DNA of 48,680 nt from DASRBO01 sp035653595 (GTDB taxonomy: Bacteria; Actinomycetota; Acidimicrobiia; Acidimicrobiales; JAJPHE01): positions 1 through 48,680 of the forward strand of contig DASRBO010000072.1 of the NCBI GenBank assembly GCA_035653595.1, written 5' to 3'. The stretch's first letter is position 1, and each line of letters starts with the position of its first letter. The notes beneath the pieces are model-generated. The model had not been told where the DNA came from. It ran no database searches and worked only from the letters and a program-made list of their open reading frames with translations. A program made the translations under genes and the position numbers. Shown here piece by piece: positions 1 to 8,439 of the stretch.

Positions 1-60
1 ACCACCGCCACCACCGCCACCACCGCCACCACCGCCACCACCGCCGCCGCCACCACCGCC
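1..60 (+). repeat. In-frame 9-bp tandem repeat (ACCACCGCC)n inside the methyltransferase gene
   Basis: Five perfect copies of ACCACCGCC cover 1-45 and a degenerate continuation runs to about 60. Read in the methyltransferase frame they code Thr-Thr-Ala repeats. Copy-number change would alter protein length without a frameshift. Because the repeat touches the window edge, its real length cannot be judged. Confidence 0.85.
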
Positions 61-546
61 GTCGCCGCGGCCGGCGGCGCCGTCTTCGCCCGGGGCGACG
101 CCAGGGCCTTGCCGGTCCGGCCGGGGTCCTTCGACGCCGTCATCTGCCTGTGCCAGGGTGGCTTCGGCCTCCTGGGCGGCGGGGCCGACGAGGCCGAGGC
201 CATGGCCGGCATGGCGGAGGCCCTGCGTCCCGGGGGCCGCCTGGCCCTGACCGCCTTCTCGGCCTACTTCGCCGTGGCCAACCTCGAGCAGGGCGAGTCC
301 TTCGACGCCGAGGGCGGCCTTCACCGCGAGAACGCCGAGGTGCGCGACGTCGCCGGCAACCGGGCCCGCTTCGAGCTGACCACCACCTGCTTCACCCCCC
401 GCGAGCTGCGGCTGATGGCGCAGGCGGCCGGCCTGGTGGTGGAGGGGCTCTGGGCGGTCGCACCCGGCCGCTACCGGCGCAGCCCGCCCGACCTCGGCTC
501 CCCGGAGTGGCTCATGGTCGCCGCCAGGCCTGGTGATAACCTTTAG
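1..546 (+). CDS. SAM-dependent class I methyltransferase, C-terminal part (5' end outside window)
   Basis: The reading frame is open from the first base to the TAG at 544-546, so the N-terminus lies outside the window. The visible part starts with a (Thr-Thr-Ala)n tract, followed by GDARALPVRPGSFDAVIC, which matches the motif II/III region of Rossmann methyltransferases (acidic residue, then SFDAV). EALRPGGRLALTAFS further on is the usual post-motif strand. The SAM-binding glycine loop (motif I) is missing because of the edge. An alternative start at the TTG at 109 would remove half the fold, so it is unlikely. The substrate is unknown. It sits 113 bases before rpsA in the same direction. Family assignment is fairly safe; function is not. 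Confidence 0.65.
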   Translation, partial: TTATTATTATTATTAAATTAVAAAGGAVFARGDARALPVRPGSFDAVICLCQGGFGLLGGGADEAEAMAGMAEALRPGGRLALTAFSAYFAVANLEQGESFDAEGGLHRENAEVRDVAGNRARFELTTTCFTPRELRLMAQAAGLVVEGLWAVAPGRYRRSPPDLGSPEWLMVAARPGDNL

Positions 547-659
547 ATGGGCCAACGCGCTCGCGCTCGCCCTGATCCCGTAAATCCCCCCGCCCGGTCG
601 AATCAGCGCCGTCGGCGCGCCGGGGGGGCCGACCGTAAGACAAGGCACAGAACCCGATC

Positions 660-2057
660 ATGTCCGACACCCCGACCACCCTCACCCCCTCCGAGCAGCC
701 GCCGTCAGACGAGTACACGCCCCGCGAGGTCGTCGTCGACGACCTGGGGGGACAGAGCCTCGAAGACGCCATAGCCGCCACCATCGTCGAGTTCGACGAC
801 GGCGACATCGTCAAGGGCACGGTGGTCAAGGTGGACAAGGACGAGGTCCTCCTCGACATCGGGTTCAAGTCCGAGGGGGTCATCCCGGCCCGCGAGCTGT
901 CGATCCGCCACGACGTCGACCCCGCCGACGTGGTCAAGGTCGGAGACGACATCGAGGCCCTCGTCCTCCAGAAGGAGGACAAGGAGGGCCGGCTCGTCCT
1001 GTCCAAGAAGCGGGCCCAGTACGAGCGGGCCTGGGGCACCATCGAGCAGGTCAAGGAAGCCGACGGCGTCGTGTCCGGGCCGGTCATCGAGGTCGTCAAG
1101 GGCGGCCTGATCCTCGACATCGGCCTGCGCGGCTTCGTGCCCGCCTCCCTGGTCGAGCTGCGCCGGGTGAGGGATCTGCAGCCATACATCGGCCGCACCC
1201 TCGAGGCCAAGATCATCGAGCTGGACAAGAACCGGAACAACGTCGTGCTGTCCCGCCGGGCCTGGCTGGAGGAGACCCAGAAGGAGCAGCGGGAGGAGTT
1301 CCTGGTCAACCTGAAGCCGGGCGAGATCCGCCGCGGCGTGGTGTCTTCGGTGGTCAACTTCGGTGCCTTCGTGGACCTGGGGGGCATGGACGGGCTGGTG
1401 CACGTGTCGGAGCTGTCGTGGAAGCACGTCGACCATCCGTCGTCGGTGGTCCAGGTCGGCGACGAGGTCGAGGTGCAGGTCCTCGACGTGGACCTCGACA
1501 AGGAGCGCATCAGCCTGTCGCTCAAGGCCACCCAGCAGGATCCGTGGGCCGAGTTCGCCAGCGCCCACCGGGTGGGCGAGCTGGTGTACGGCCGGGTGAC
1601 CAAGCTGGTGCCCTTCGGCGCCTTCATCCAGGTGGGGGAGGGCATCGAGGGCCTGGTCCACATATCGGAGATGGCCGCCCACCACGTCGATCTGCCCGAG
1701 CAGGTGGTGACCCCGGGTGAGGAGCTGTGGGTCAAGATCATCGACATCGACCTGCAGCGCCGGCGCATCAGCCTGTCGATCAAGCAGGCCGCCGAGGGCG
1801 GCGAGGTCGCCCAGGAGTACCGCGAGCACTTCGGCGAGCACGCCTACGACGAGCACGGCAACTATGTCGGTGCCGACTACTCGCGGGGCGAGTTCACCCC
1901 GGAGACCGAGGCCCAGGCCGCCTGGGCCGACCTCGCCGCCGAGTACGCCACCCAGGGGGGTGCGCCGGCGCCGGGGGCCGACCAGGCCGACGCCGCCCCG
2001 ACCGACCAGGCCGACGCCGCCCCGACCGCCCCGGCCGAGGAGCCCCCCTCCGAGTAG
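660..2057 (+). CDS. rpsA: 30S ribosomal protein S1
   Basis: 465-residue protein with four S1 RNA-binding OB folds at about residues 48-118, 136-201, 221-290 and 306-375. The last two carry the classical signatures VVNFGAFVDLGGMDGLVHVSE and VPFGAFIQVGEGIEGLVHIS. S1 brings structured mRNAs to the 30S subunit. Four domains instead of the six of Enterobacteria is the normal actinobacterial form. The ATG at 660 has no convincing Shine-Dalgarno sequence. The upstream 60 bases can fold (GCGCCG/CGGCGC at 606-618 inside GGTCG/CGACC at 596-634), as often seen at rpsA leaders, which are autoregulated in other bacteria. The C-terminal tail is Ala/Pro/Asp-rich and contains an 8-residue duplication (DQADAAPT). 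coaE, its usual partner, lies 18.8 kb downstream. Confidence 0.96.
   Translation: MSDTPTTLTPSEQPPSDEYTPREVVVDDLGGQSLEDAIAATIVEFDDGDIVKGTVVKVDKDEVLLDIGFKSEGVIPARELSIRHDVDPADVVKVGDDIEALVLQKEDKEGRLVLSKKRAQYERAWGTIEQVKEADGVVSGPVIEVVKGGLILDIGLRGFVPASLVELRRVRDLQPYIGRTLEAKIIELDKNRNNVVLSRRAWLEETQKEQREEFLVNLKPGEIRRGVVSSVVNFGAFVDLGGMDGLVHVSELSWKHVDHPSSVVQVGDEVEVQVLDVDLDKERISLSLKATQQDPWAEFASAHRVGELVYGRVTKLVPFGAFIQVGEGIEGLVHISEMAAHHVDLPEQVVTPGEELWVKIIDIDLQRRRISLSIKQAAEGGEVAQEYREHFGEHAYDEHGNYVGADYSRGEFTPETEAQAAWADLAAEYATQGGAPAPGADQADAAPTDQADAAPTAPAEEPPSE
1981..2028 (+). repeat. 24-bp perfect tandem duplication in the rpsA 3' end
   Basis: The 24 bases at 1981-2004 are repeated exactly at 2005-2028. They encode two copies of an acidic/Ala-Pro octapeptide in the disordered tail of S1, outside the RNA-binding domains. 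Confidence 0.9.
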
Positions 2058-2071
2058 GAGCGACCCGCCCC

Positions 2072-2084
2072 GGGGCCTGGCCCC
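2072..2084. terminator. Possible weak terminator hairpin after rpsA
   Basis: GGGGCC-T-GGCCCC forms an inverted repeat 15 bases after the rpsA stop. There is no T tract. The whole 2058-2195 stretch is very GC-rich and holds several such hairpins, so this is only a candidate. It lies between the convergent rpsA and BldC-like genes. Confidence 0.25.
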
Positions 2085-2195
2085 AGGGCCGCACCGGCTT
2101 CGGGGTCGCCGCGTTGGCGCCGGCGCGCCTCGGGGCAGGGCCGGCTCGGGACCGGCGCCCGCCGGGGTGAGGCCGTTGGGCCGCCCCCCTCGGGG

Positions 2196-2453
2196 TCAGG
2201 GCCGGTCGGGCGCGCCCTCGCTCGCTTCCACCAGCAGGTCCTTGATGGCGGTGGCGGGGTAGCGGCGATGGCCGCTCGGCGTGCGGACCGACGGGATGCG
2301 TCCCCGCCTGCCCCACTCCGACACCGTCCGCTCCGACACCTGGAACAGGGTGGCGACGTCACTGGTGCGCAGGAGGCGTTCGGCGAGCGTCTCGGGCGCT
2401 CCCCGCGCCCCGAACAGCTCGTCGAGGAGCTCGGTTCGGGATGCCCTGGCCAC
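2196..2453 (-). CDS. BldC-like small MerR-type DNA-binding regulator
   Basis: 85-residue protein from the GTG at 2453, which has an AAAGGGA ribosome site 7 bases upstream. A longer frame exists, but its extra N-terminus is not conserved-looking. The core from about residue 39 reads LLRTSDVATLFQVSERTVSEW, then GHRRYPATAIKDLL. That is the winged-helix architecture of the BldC family (HTH followed by the GGHRRY wing). BldC proteins bind as head-to-tail oligomers on direct repeats and control development in Streptomyces. This one is convergent with rpsA and divergent from the glycan block, so it could control that block; this is inference from position only. Confidence 0.85.
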   Translation of the reverse strand: MARASRTELLDELFGARGAPETLAERLLRTSDVATLFQVSERTVSEWGRRGRIPSVRTPSGHRRYPATAIKDLLVEASEGAPDRP

Positions 2454-2632
2454 GGTGCCATCCCTTTCGACGCTGTCGGCCGGTGTCTCCGACCTGGCGG
2501 TTTTCGACCGGTCCTGCCAGCCGTTGCCGTTGGCCGAGTGTGGAAGCCGCGATCCGTGCAATCAAGGCTCATTCCGACCGGGCGGTGACGTTCATGGCCC
2601 GTCCGGTCTCCGTTGGCGGTGGCCCGAACGCG

Positions 2633-2638
2633 TACCAT
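2633..2638 (+). promoter_or_regulatory. -10 box TACCAT for leaderless GTG start at 2647
   Basis: TACCAT fits the actinobacterial TANNNT -10 consensus. It ends 8 bases before the GTG at 2647, so transcription would begin at or next to the start codon. No good -35 hexamer is visible. Confidence 0.5.
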
Positions 2639-2646
2639 GCCGGCTC

Positions 2647-4275
2647 GTGGAGGCAGCCGACGTCGTTGTGTCGGACGCCCCCCCTCGTCCGGCGGGCCGC
2701 GCTGAGGAGCGGCAGGCGGGAAGGAGCCCTTCGGACGGTGCCCGCCTCATGGGCTCGACCGCCGGCACGGCGCTGGGCTGGATGGTCCCCTTGGCCGCCG
2801 GTGTGGTGCTGGCGGCAGGGGTGCTGCTGCGGTTCTGGACTCGGTCTGATCTCTGGCTCGACGAGGCCCTGACCGTCAACATCGCCCGGCTGCCGGTGGG
2901 CCAGATCGCGGCCGCCCTGCGCCATGACGGGTCCCCGCCCCTCTACTACTACCTGCTCCACTACTGGATGGCCGCCTTCGGCACCGGGGACCTGGCGGTG
3001 CGCTCCCTCTCCGGGGTGCTCGGCGTGATCAGCCTGCCGCTGGCCTGGTTGTGCGGGCGCCGCCTCGGGGGTCGGGCGGTGGCATGGGCCTGCCTCCTGC
3101 TGGTCGCCAGCTCGCCCTTCGCCGTGCGCTACTCGACCGAGAACCGCATGTACATGCTCATCGTGGCTCTCACCCTGGTCGGGTACCTGAGCCTCGACAC
3201 CGCCCTGCGGCGCCGGAGCCCGGCGGCGCTGGTCGGGGTGGCGGTGGTCACCGGCCTCCTGCTGCTGTGCCACTACTGGACCCTGTTCCTGGTGGCGGCG
3301 GTGATGGTGATGCTCGCCTGGCTGGCCTGGCGTGGCCAGGGCGCGGCCCGCGCCAATGCGCTCGGATCCCTGGTGGCGGTGGTGGCCGGCTTCGCCTTCC
3401 TCGTCCCCTGGCTCGGCATCTTCTGGTTCCAGCTGCGCCATACCGGCACCCCCTGGTCCCAGCCGGCCAGCTTCTCGGCCATGGTCAACGCGGTCAGCGA
3501 CTTCGCCGGCGGCGGCACCAACGAGGGTCGCGCCCTCGGTCTGCTGTTCTTCGGTCTCGCCGGCCTCGGTCTGTTTGGCCTGGCGCGGGACCGCTGGCAC
3601 ATCGAGCTCGACCTGCGCACCCGTCCGGTCGGACGGGCGGTCGGCTTCGTGAGTGGGGCGACCCTCGCCATCGCCATAGTGGCCGGCTTCGCCCTGCGCA
3701 GCGCCTTCACCGAGCGCTACGCCGCCGTCGTCTTCGCCACGTTCATCCTGCTTGTGGCGGTGGGTCTGACGACCTTGGCCGACCGGCGGGTGCGCCTTGG
3801 TGTGCTGGCCGCCGCCGTCGCCTTCGGGCTGGCCGGGGCAGCCACCAACGTGACCACCGACCGGACCCAGGCCGGCGTCATCGCCGCCGCCATCCGGGCC
3901 GGCGCCCGCCCGGGTGACATCGTTGCCTACTGCCCGGACCAGCTGGGCCCGTCGGTCAGCCGTCTGCTCGGCCATGACCTCGAACAGGTGACCTACCCGC
4001 GCCTGACCCCGCCCCAGCGGGTCGACTGGGTCGACTACGCCAAGGTCAACCACGCCTCCGACCCGACCGCCCTGGCGACCAAGCTGCTGGCCCTGGCCGG
4101 AGGCAACCGGTCGATCTGGCTGGTGTGGTCGCCGGACTACCGGACCTTCGAGGGCAAGTGCGAGGCCCTCGAGTCCGCCGTGGCCGCCAAGCGTCCCCAC
4201 TCGCAGGCTCTCGTGCTCCAGAACCCCACCGCCTACTTCGAGCACGCCAACCTCGACCGCTTCTGGCCGTCGTGA
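2647..4275 (+). CDS. GT-C fold membrane glycosyltransferase (GT39/ArnT-like)
   Basis: 542 residues from the leaderless GTG at 2647. An internal ATG at 2749 is the next option but has no ribosome site. A long hydrophobic N-terminal helix is followed by FWTRSDLWLDEALTV, whose Asp-Glu pair in the first extracytoplasmic loop is the catalytic signature of polyprenyl-phosphate-dependent GT-C enzymes. Next come DGSPPLYYYLLHYW and about ten further hydrophobic segments. A soluble C-terminal part of about 130 residues follows. It should transfer a sugar from a lipid-phosphate carrier to an acceptor on the outer face of the membrane; neither donor nor acceptor can be told. Its stop overlaps the next start (GTGA), so the two are translationally coupled. 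Confidence 0.8.
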   Translation: MEAADVVVSDAPPRPAGRAEERQAGRSPSDGARLMGSTAGTALGWMVPLAAGVVLAAGVLLRFWTRSDLWLDEALTVNIARLPVGQIAAALRHDGSPPLYYYLLHYWMAAFGTGDLAVRSLSGVLGVISLPLAWLCGRRLGGRAVAWACLLLVASSPFAVRYSTENRMYMLIVALTLVGYLSLDTALRRRSPAALVGVAVVTGLLLLCHYWTLFLVAAVMVMLAWLAWRGQGAARANALGSLVAVVAGFAFLVPWLGIFWFQLRHTGTPWSQPASFSAMVNAVSDFAGGGTNEGRALGLLFFGLAGLGLFGLARDRWHIELDLRTRPVGRAVGFVSGATLAIAIVAGFALRSAFTERYAAVVFATFILLVAVGLTTLADRRVRLGVLAAAVAFGLAGAATNVTTDRTQAGVIAAAIRAGARPGDIVAYCPDQLGPSVSRLLGHDLEQVTYPRLTPPQRVDWVDYAKVNHASDPTALATKLLALAGGNRSIWLVWSPDYRTFEGKCEALESAVAAKRPHSQALVLQNPTAYFEHANLDRFWPS

Positions 4276-5390
4276 GGCGCCCGGCCCGGTCCCGGGCCGA
4301 CGAGTTCCGGGCGGCGCTGGTCCCGTGGGTGCTGGCCCGGGTGCTGGTGCTGGCCGGCCTGGCTCTGGCCCGCTACCTGGTGTCCCACACCCATCCCGCC
4401 GCCGCCGGCACGGCCGTGCGGGCCCACGAGGGCCTCCTCGGCTGGGACGCCGGCTTCTACCGCGACATCGCCGCCTTCGGCTACGCCCGCCTTCCCCGCC
4501 AGGCGCTGCGCTTCTTCCCCCTCGTCCCGCTGCTGGCCCGGGCACTGAGCTACGTCACGACCTTGTCCAGGGGAGCCAGCCTCCTCGTCGTGTCCAACCT
4601 GGCGGCCCTGGTCGCCGGCATGCTCGTCTACCGCCTCGCCGGGCGCGAGACCGGCGACTCCGACCTTGCCCGGCGGGCGGCTTGGCTCCTGGCCGTGGCT
4701 CCGCCCGCCTACGTCCTGGTGATGGGCTACTCGGAGTCGACCATGCTGGTCTTCGTCCTGGCCGCCTTCCTGGCCGCCCGGTCGCGGCGCTGGTTGTGGG
4801 CGGCCGCCTTCGGATACCTGGCCGGTCTGACCCGACCCCTGGGGGTCCTGCTGGCGGGCGGTCTGGCGGTCGAGGCGTTGAGGGCGTGGAGGGCCGACCG
4901 GCGACGGCTGGCTCCGGCGCTGGTGGCGACGATCGCCCCGTTGGCCGGAGCCGCCACCTACATGGGCTGGGTGGCGGCGCGCTTCGGCAGCTTCTGGCTC
5001 CCGGTCACCATCCAGCAGCAGCACAACCTGCGGGGACACTTCGCCAACCCGGTCACCACCGTGCTCGACGACACCCGCGGCCTGTTCCACGGCCACATCG
5101 GCACCGGCCTGCACGTCCCGTGGCTGGCCGTCCTGGTGGTGCTGGCCGTGGTGGCCTTCCGGCTGTGGCCGGCCTCCTATGCGCTGTTCGGGCTGCTGGT
5201 GCTCGGCCTGGCGGCCAGCTCGGCCAATCTCGACTCGTTGGAGCGCTACGCCCTGTCGGCGTTCCCCTTCATCCTGACCGGCGCCGCCCTAACCGCCGAC
5301 CAGCGCGTCGAGCGTTCGGTCCTCACCCTCTTCGGCGGGGCGCTCATGGCCTACTCGGTCCTCGCCTTCCTCAACGCCGTGGTGCCCTGA
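4272..5390 (+). CDS. PIG-V-like membrane mannosyltransferase
   Basis: 372 residues, starting at the GTG that overlaps the previous stop by 4 bases. The N-terminal helix is followed by GLLGWDAGFYRDIAAFGYA, the conserved WDxxxY/F loop of the PIG-V/PIG-M mannosyltransferase families, then RFFPLVPLLAR and YSESTMLVF, which are also typical. About eight to ten hydrophobic segments follow. Such enzymes use dolichyl- or polyprenyl-phosphate-mannose on the outer side of the membrane. The tight coupling to the preceding GT-C gene suggests the two act on the same glycan. The family is well supported; the sugar is inferred from the family. Confidence 0.78.
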   Translation: MRRPARSRADEFRAALVPWVLARVLVLAGLALARYLVSHTHPAAAGTAVRAHEGLLGWDAGFYRDIAAFGYARLPRQALRFFPLVPLLARALSYVTTLSRGASLLVVSNLAALVAGMLVYRLAGRETGDSDLARRAAWLLAVAPPAYVLVMGYSESTMLVFVLAAFLAARSRRWLWAAAFGYLAGLTRPLGVLLAGGLAVEALRAWRADRRRLAPALVATIAPLAGAATYMGWVAARFGSFWLPVTIQQQHNLRGHFANPVTTVLDDTRGLFHGHIGTGLHVPWLAVLVVLAVVAFRLWPASYALFGLLVLGLAASSANLDSLERYALSAFPFILTGAALTADQRVERSVLTLFGGALMAYSVLAFLNAVVP

Positions 5391-5513
5391 CCCCGGGGGA
5401 GGTCGCGGCGAGCCCGAAAGCGTGGTGGCGTTCGACCCTGGCGGCCCGGCGGCCGCCCGCACCGTCGCCGTCGGGCGCCGGCGCGGGGACCGTGTCCGGG
5501 GCCCTGCCTGGGC

Positions 5514-5519
5514 TACCCT
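5514..5519 (+). promoter_or_regulatory. Possible -10 box TACCCT upstream of the FAD oxidoreductase gene
   Basis: TACCCT lies 65 bases before the ATG at 5585 in the 194-base gap after the mannosyltransferase gene. This would give a leader of about 58 bases ending in a GGGAG ribosome site. Nothing else recognisable is in this gap. Confidence 0.35.
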
Positions 5520-5584
5520 GCGATCGGCCCACGGCGGGTCCGAAGCGACCCACCCACGGGCCGAGCAACCACGGGAGTCGCCCG

Positions 5585-7129
5585 ATGTCAGCGGAGCAGT
5601 CAGCGAGCCCCGGTGCGGGGGGCATCGGCGACGTGGTGGTCATCGGTGCCGGGCCGGCCGGCCTCACCGCCGCCTACCAGCTGGCCAAGGCCGGAGTCAC
5701 CTGCACGATCCTCGAGGCCGACTCGGTCGTCGGTGGCATAAGCCGCTCGGCGGAGCGGGACGGCTGGCGCTTCGACATCGGCGGGCACCGCTTCTTCACC
5801 AAGGTCGGTGCCGTGGAGTCCCTGTGGCACGAGATCCTCGGGCCGGAGGACTTCCTGCTCCGGCCCCGCATGAGCCGCATCTACTACAACGGCACCTTCT
5901 TCGACTATCCCCTGCGGGCCGCCAACGCCCTGCGCGGCCTCGGGCCGGTCGAGGCGTCGTTGTGCGTGCTGTCCTACCTCTGGGCCCGCGTCCGCCCTCC
6001 CGCCGACCAGGACAGCTTCGAGGGCTGGACGGCGGCCCGTTTCGGGTGGCGGCTGTATCGCACCTTCTTCAAGACCTACACCGAAAAGGTATGGGGCGTG
6101 CCGGCCAGCGACATCAAGGCCGACTGGGCCGCCCAGCGCATCAAGAACCTCTCGCTGGCCAAGGCGGTCCTCAACTCGCTGCTGCCGCGGGGCAACCAGA
6201 AGGAGATCACCAGCCTGATCGAGGAGTTCCAGTACCCGAAGCTCGGTCCGGGGATGATGTGGGAGCGGGCCGCCGAGCTGGTCACCGGTGCCGGCAGCAC
6301 GCTGGCGATGGGGACCACCGTGGCGTCGGTCCAGCACCGCGATGGTCGAGCGGTGGCCGTGCTCGCCATCGGCCCCGACGGAGAGACGACCCGCTACCGG
6401 GCCGACCATGTGGTGTCGTCGATGCCGCTGACCGAGCTGGTGCAGTCGATGGATCCACCGGCGCCGGCCGAGGTGCTTGAGGCGGCCGACGGCCTCAGCT
6501 ACCGCGACTTCCTCACCGTGGCCCTGGTGGTGCCTGAGTCGGCCGGCTTCCCCGACAACTGGATCTACGTCCATTCCCCCGAGGTCCGCCTGGGCCGCAT
6601 ACAGAACTTCGGCTCCTGGTCCCCCTTCCTGGTCAAGGACGGGCGCACCTGCCTGGGCCTCGAGTACTTCGTGTTCGAGGGCGACGACCTGTGGGAGAGC
6701 TCGGACGAGGAGCTGGTCCGGCTGGGGACCGACGAGCTGGGTCGCCTGGGCCTGGTACGGCCCGAGGACGTCGAGGCCGGTTACGTGGTCCGCATGCCCA
6801 AGGCCTATCCCGTCTACGACGAGGGCTACCAGGACCGGGTGATGGTCCTGCGGCGCTGGCTGGAGGAGAACGCCGCCAACGTTCATCCCGTCGGCCGCAA
6901 CGGCATGCACCGCTACAACAACCAGGACCACTCCATGTACACGGCCATGCTGACGGTGGAGAACATGCTGGGTGCGCACCACGACATCTGGTCGGTCAAC
7001 GTGGAGGCGGAGTACCACGAGGAGAGCTCCGCCCCCGCCGGCGCGCCGTCCTCCAACGGGAAGGGGGCGATGTCGCCGGCGGGCACCGGACGCGACGCGC
7101 CGGTTCTGCCCCGGGCCCGGGTGGGCTGA
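5585..7129 (+). CDS. FAD-dependent oxidoreductase, UDP-galactopyranose mutase/HemY-like
   Basis: 514 residues from the ATG at 5585 (GGGAG ribosome site). The N-terminus has the Rossmann FAD fingerprint VVIGAGPAGLTAAYQLAKAG, an acidic residue at the end of strand 2 (ILEAD), then VVGGISRS and FDIGGHRFFTK. This GG-motif/GGHRFF signature is seen in UDP-galactopyranose-mutase-like and protoporphyrinogen-oxidase-like (COG1232) flavoproteins of polysaccharide clusters. The C-terminal GRNGMHRYNNQDHSM is the second FAD-contact motif. The last 35 residues are low-complexity. Heme genes are absent and it sits among glycosyltransferases, so action on a nucleotide sugar or lipid-linked glycan is more likely than on porphyrin. 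The exact reaction is unknown. Confidence 0.75.
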   Translation: MSAEQSASPGAGGIGDVVVIGAGPAGLTAAYQLAKAGVTCTILEADSVVGGISRSAERDGWRFDIGGHRFFTKVGAVESLWHEILGPEDFLLRPRMSRIYYNGTFFDYPLRAANALRGLGPVEASLCVLSYLWARVRPPADQDSFEGWTAARFGWRLYRTFFKTYTEKVWGVPASDIKADWAAQRIKNLSLAKAVLNSLLPRGNQKEITSLIEEFQYPKLGPGMMWERAAELVTGAGSTLAMGTTVASVQHRDGRAVAVLAIGPDGETTRYRADHVVSSMPLTELVQSMDPPAPAEVLEAADGLSYRDFLTVALVVPESAGFPDNWIYVHSPEVRLGRIQNFGSWSPFLVKDGRTCLGLEYFVFEGDDLWESSDEELVRLGTDELGRLGLVRPEDVEAGYVVRMPKAYPVYDEGYQDRVMVLRRWLEENAANVHPVGRNGMHRYNNQDHSMYTAMLTVENMLGAHHDIWSVNVEAEYHEESSAPAGAPSSNGKGAMSPAGTGRDAPVLPRARVG

Positions 7130-7137
7130 GCCCGACG

Positions 7138-8439
7138 GTGTCTCGCTGGTGGCGGGCTCAGCTGACCGTCGCCGCCACCGGCCTGGCGCTGCGGCTGGCC
7201 TACGTGCTCATAGCCCGCCGCCACGCCGTGCTGTGGGGCGACGCCTACTACTACCACTACCAGGCCCAGCTGCTGCTGCAGGGCCGGGGCTTCATCGTCC
7301 CGTTCGACCTCCTCCACTTCCACCGGGTGACGGCGGCCGCCGATCACCCGCCGATGTTCACGTTGCTGCTCGCCGGCATCGACCTGTTGGGTGTCAGGTC
7401 CTTCGCCGCCCACCGGGTGGCGATGGCGGTCGTGGGCACCCTCAGCGTGGTGGTGGTCGGACTGGTCGGTCGTCAGGTGGGCGGTGACCGGGTGGGCCTC
7501 GTGGCTGCCGGCGTGGCCGCTCTGGATCCGAGCTTCTGGGTCAACGACGGCCTGGTCGAGTCCGAGACGCTGGTGATCCTCGCCACCGCCCTGGCCGTGT
7601 GGGCCGCCTACCGGTTCTGGGAGCGACCGGGCCCGTCCTCGGCGGGGGTGCTGGGCGCCGCCTGCGGTCTGGCCGCCCTGGTGCGGGCCGAAATGGCCCT
7701 GGTCGTCGTGGTCGTCGCCTTGCCGCTGGTGTGGTTCCGCCACCGCGGCCGGGCCCAGCCGGGGATGCTGCGGTCGGCGGGGGCGCTGCTGGCGGCGGCG
7801 ACGGTGGTGGTGGCGCCGTGGGTGGGCCGCAACATGGTGGCCTTCGACCATCCCGTGTACCTGTCCGACGGTCTGGACGTCACCCTGACGGTGGCCAACT
7901 GCGACCAGAGCTACCACGGGGATTTCATGGGCTACTGGTGGCTGCCGTGCGCCACCGAGCACCCGCCTCCGGTGGGTTGGGACGAGTCCGATCAGGGCCG
8001 CTGGTACCGGGCCATCGCCTACCGCTACATGAAGGCCCACCCCGCCCAGGTGCCGGTGGTGGCAGCGGTCCGGGTGGGCCGGGTGTGGAACCTGTACCGG
8101 CCCCTGCAGCAGACCAGGCTCGACCTGATCGAGGGACGCGAGCTGTGGGTTTCCCGACTTGGCCTGGTCTGGTACTACCCGGTGGCCGCCGCCGCCGTGG
8201 CCGGAGGGGTCATCCTGCGCCGGCGGCGAACCCCGGTGCTGCCCCTGGGCGGGCTGGTGGTGGTGGTGTCGGCGGCGGTGGCGGTCAGCTACGGGAACAC
8301 CCGATACCGGGCCGCCGCCGAGGTGGCGATGGCCGTGCTGGCCGCCGTGGCGGCCGACGCCCCCGTGCGCCGGTGGCGGAACGAACCGGCGGCGGTCCGC
8401 GCCGTGGGGGACCATGACCTCGTAGGGTCGCCGGCGTGA
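7138..8439 (+). CDS. GT-C/GT39-family membrane glycosyltransferase
   Basis: 433 residues from the GTG at 7138, 8 bases after the preceding stop. The first helix is followed by HAVLWGDAYYYHYQAQLLLQ, where the Asp of the first loop corresponds to the catalytic acid of GT-C enzymes, and by DHPPMFTLLLAGI, the usual HPP motif. Eight to nine hydrophobic segments follow, plus a periplasmic stretch rich in Trp, Cys and His (about residues 245-315). It is probably a lipid-phosphate-sugar-dependent transferase working with the neighbouring FAD enzyme and the acyltransferase that overlaps its end. There is no ribosome site; translational coupling is likely. Confidence 0.72.
   Translation: MSRWWRAQLTVAATGLALRLAYVLIARRHAVLWGDAYYYHYQAQLLLQGRGFIVPFDLLHFHRVTAAADHPPMFTLLLAGIDLLGVRSFAAHRVAMAVVGTLSVVVVGLVGRQVGGDRVGLVAAGVAALDPSFWVNDGLVESETLVILATALAVWAAYRFWERPGPSSAGVLGAACGLAALVRAEMALVVVVVALPLVWFRHRGRAQPGMLRSAGALLAAATVVVAPWVGRNMVAFDHPVYLSDGLDVTLTVANCDQSYHGDFMGYWWLPCATEHPPPVGWDESDQGRWYRAIAYRYMKAHPAQVPVVAAVRVGRVWNLYRPLQQTRLDLIEGRELWVSRLGLVWYYPVAAAAVAGGVILRRRRTPVLPLGGLVVVVSAAVAVSYGNTRYRAAAEVAMAVLAAVAADAPVRRWRNEPAAVRAVGDHDLVGSPA
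8423..8428 (+). promoter_or_regulatory. -10 box TAGGGT for leaderless GTG start at 8436
   Basis: TAGGGT ends exactly 7 bases before the GTG at 8436. That is the spacing expected when transcription starts on the first base of the start codon. It lies inside the end of the upstream coding region and would allow the acyltransferase gene to be expressed separately. Confidence 0.45.

Noticed and set aside
512..1856. Two long minus-strand frames opposite rpsA
   Set aside because: They are antisense shadows of the highly biased rpsA codons; rpsA is unmistakable and the antisense products have low-complexity repeats.
2281..2646. N-terminal extension of the first GT-C enzyme over the BldC-like gene
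   Set aside because: It would overlap a good gene on the other strand and the TACCAT box; the extension has no membrane protein character.
5585..7129. Protoporphyrinogen oxidase (hemY/hemG)
   Set aside because: The GGHRFF signature and glycan-gene context fit a mutase-like or carbohydrate-linked flavoprotein better; no heme genes are near.
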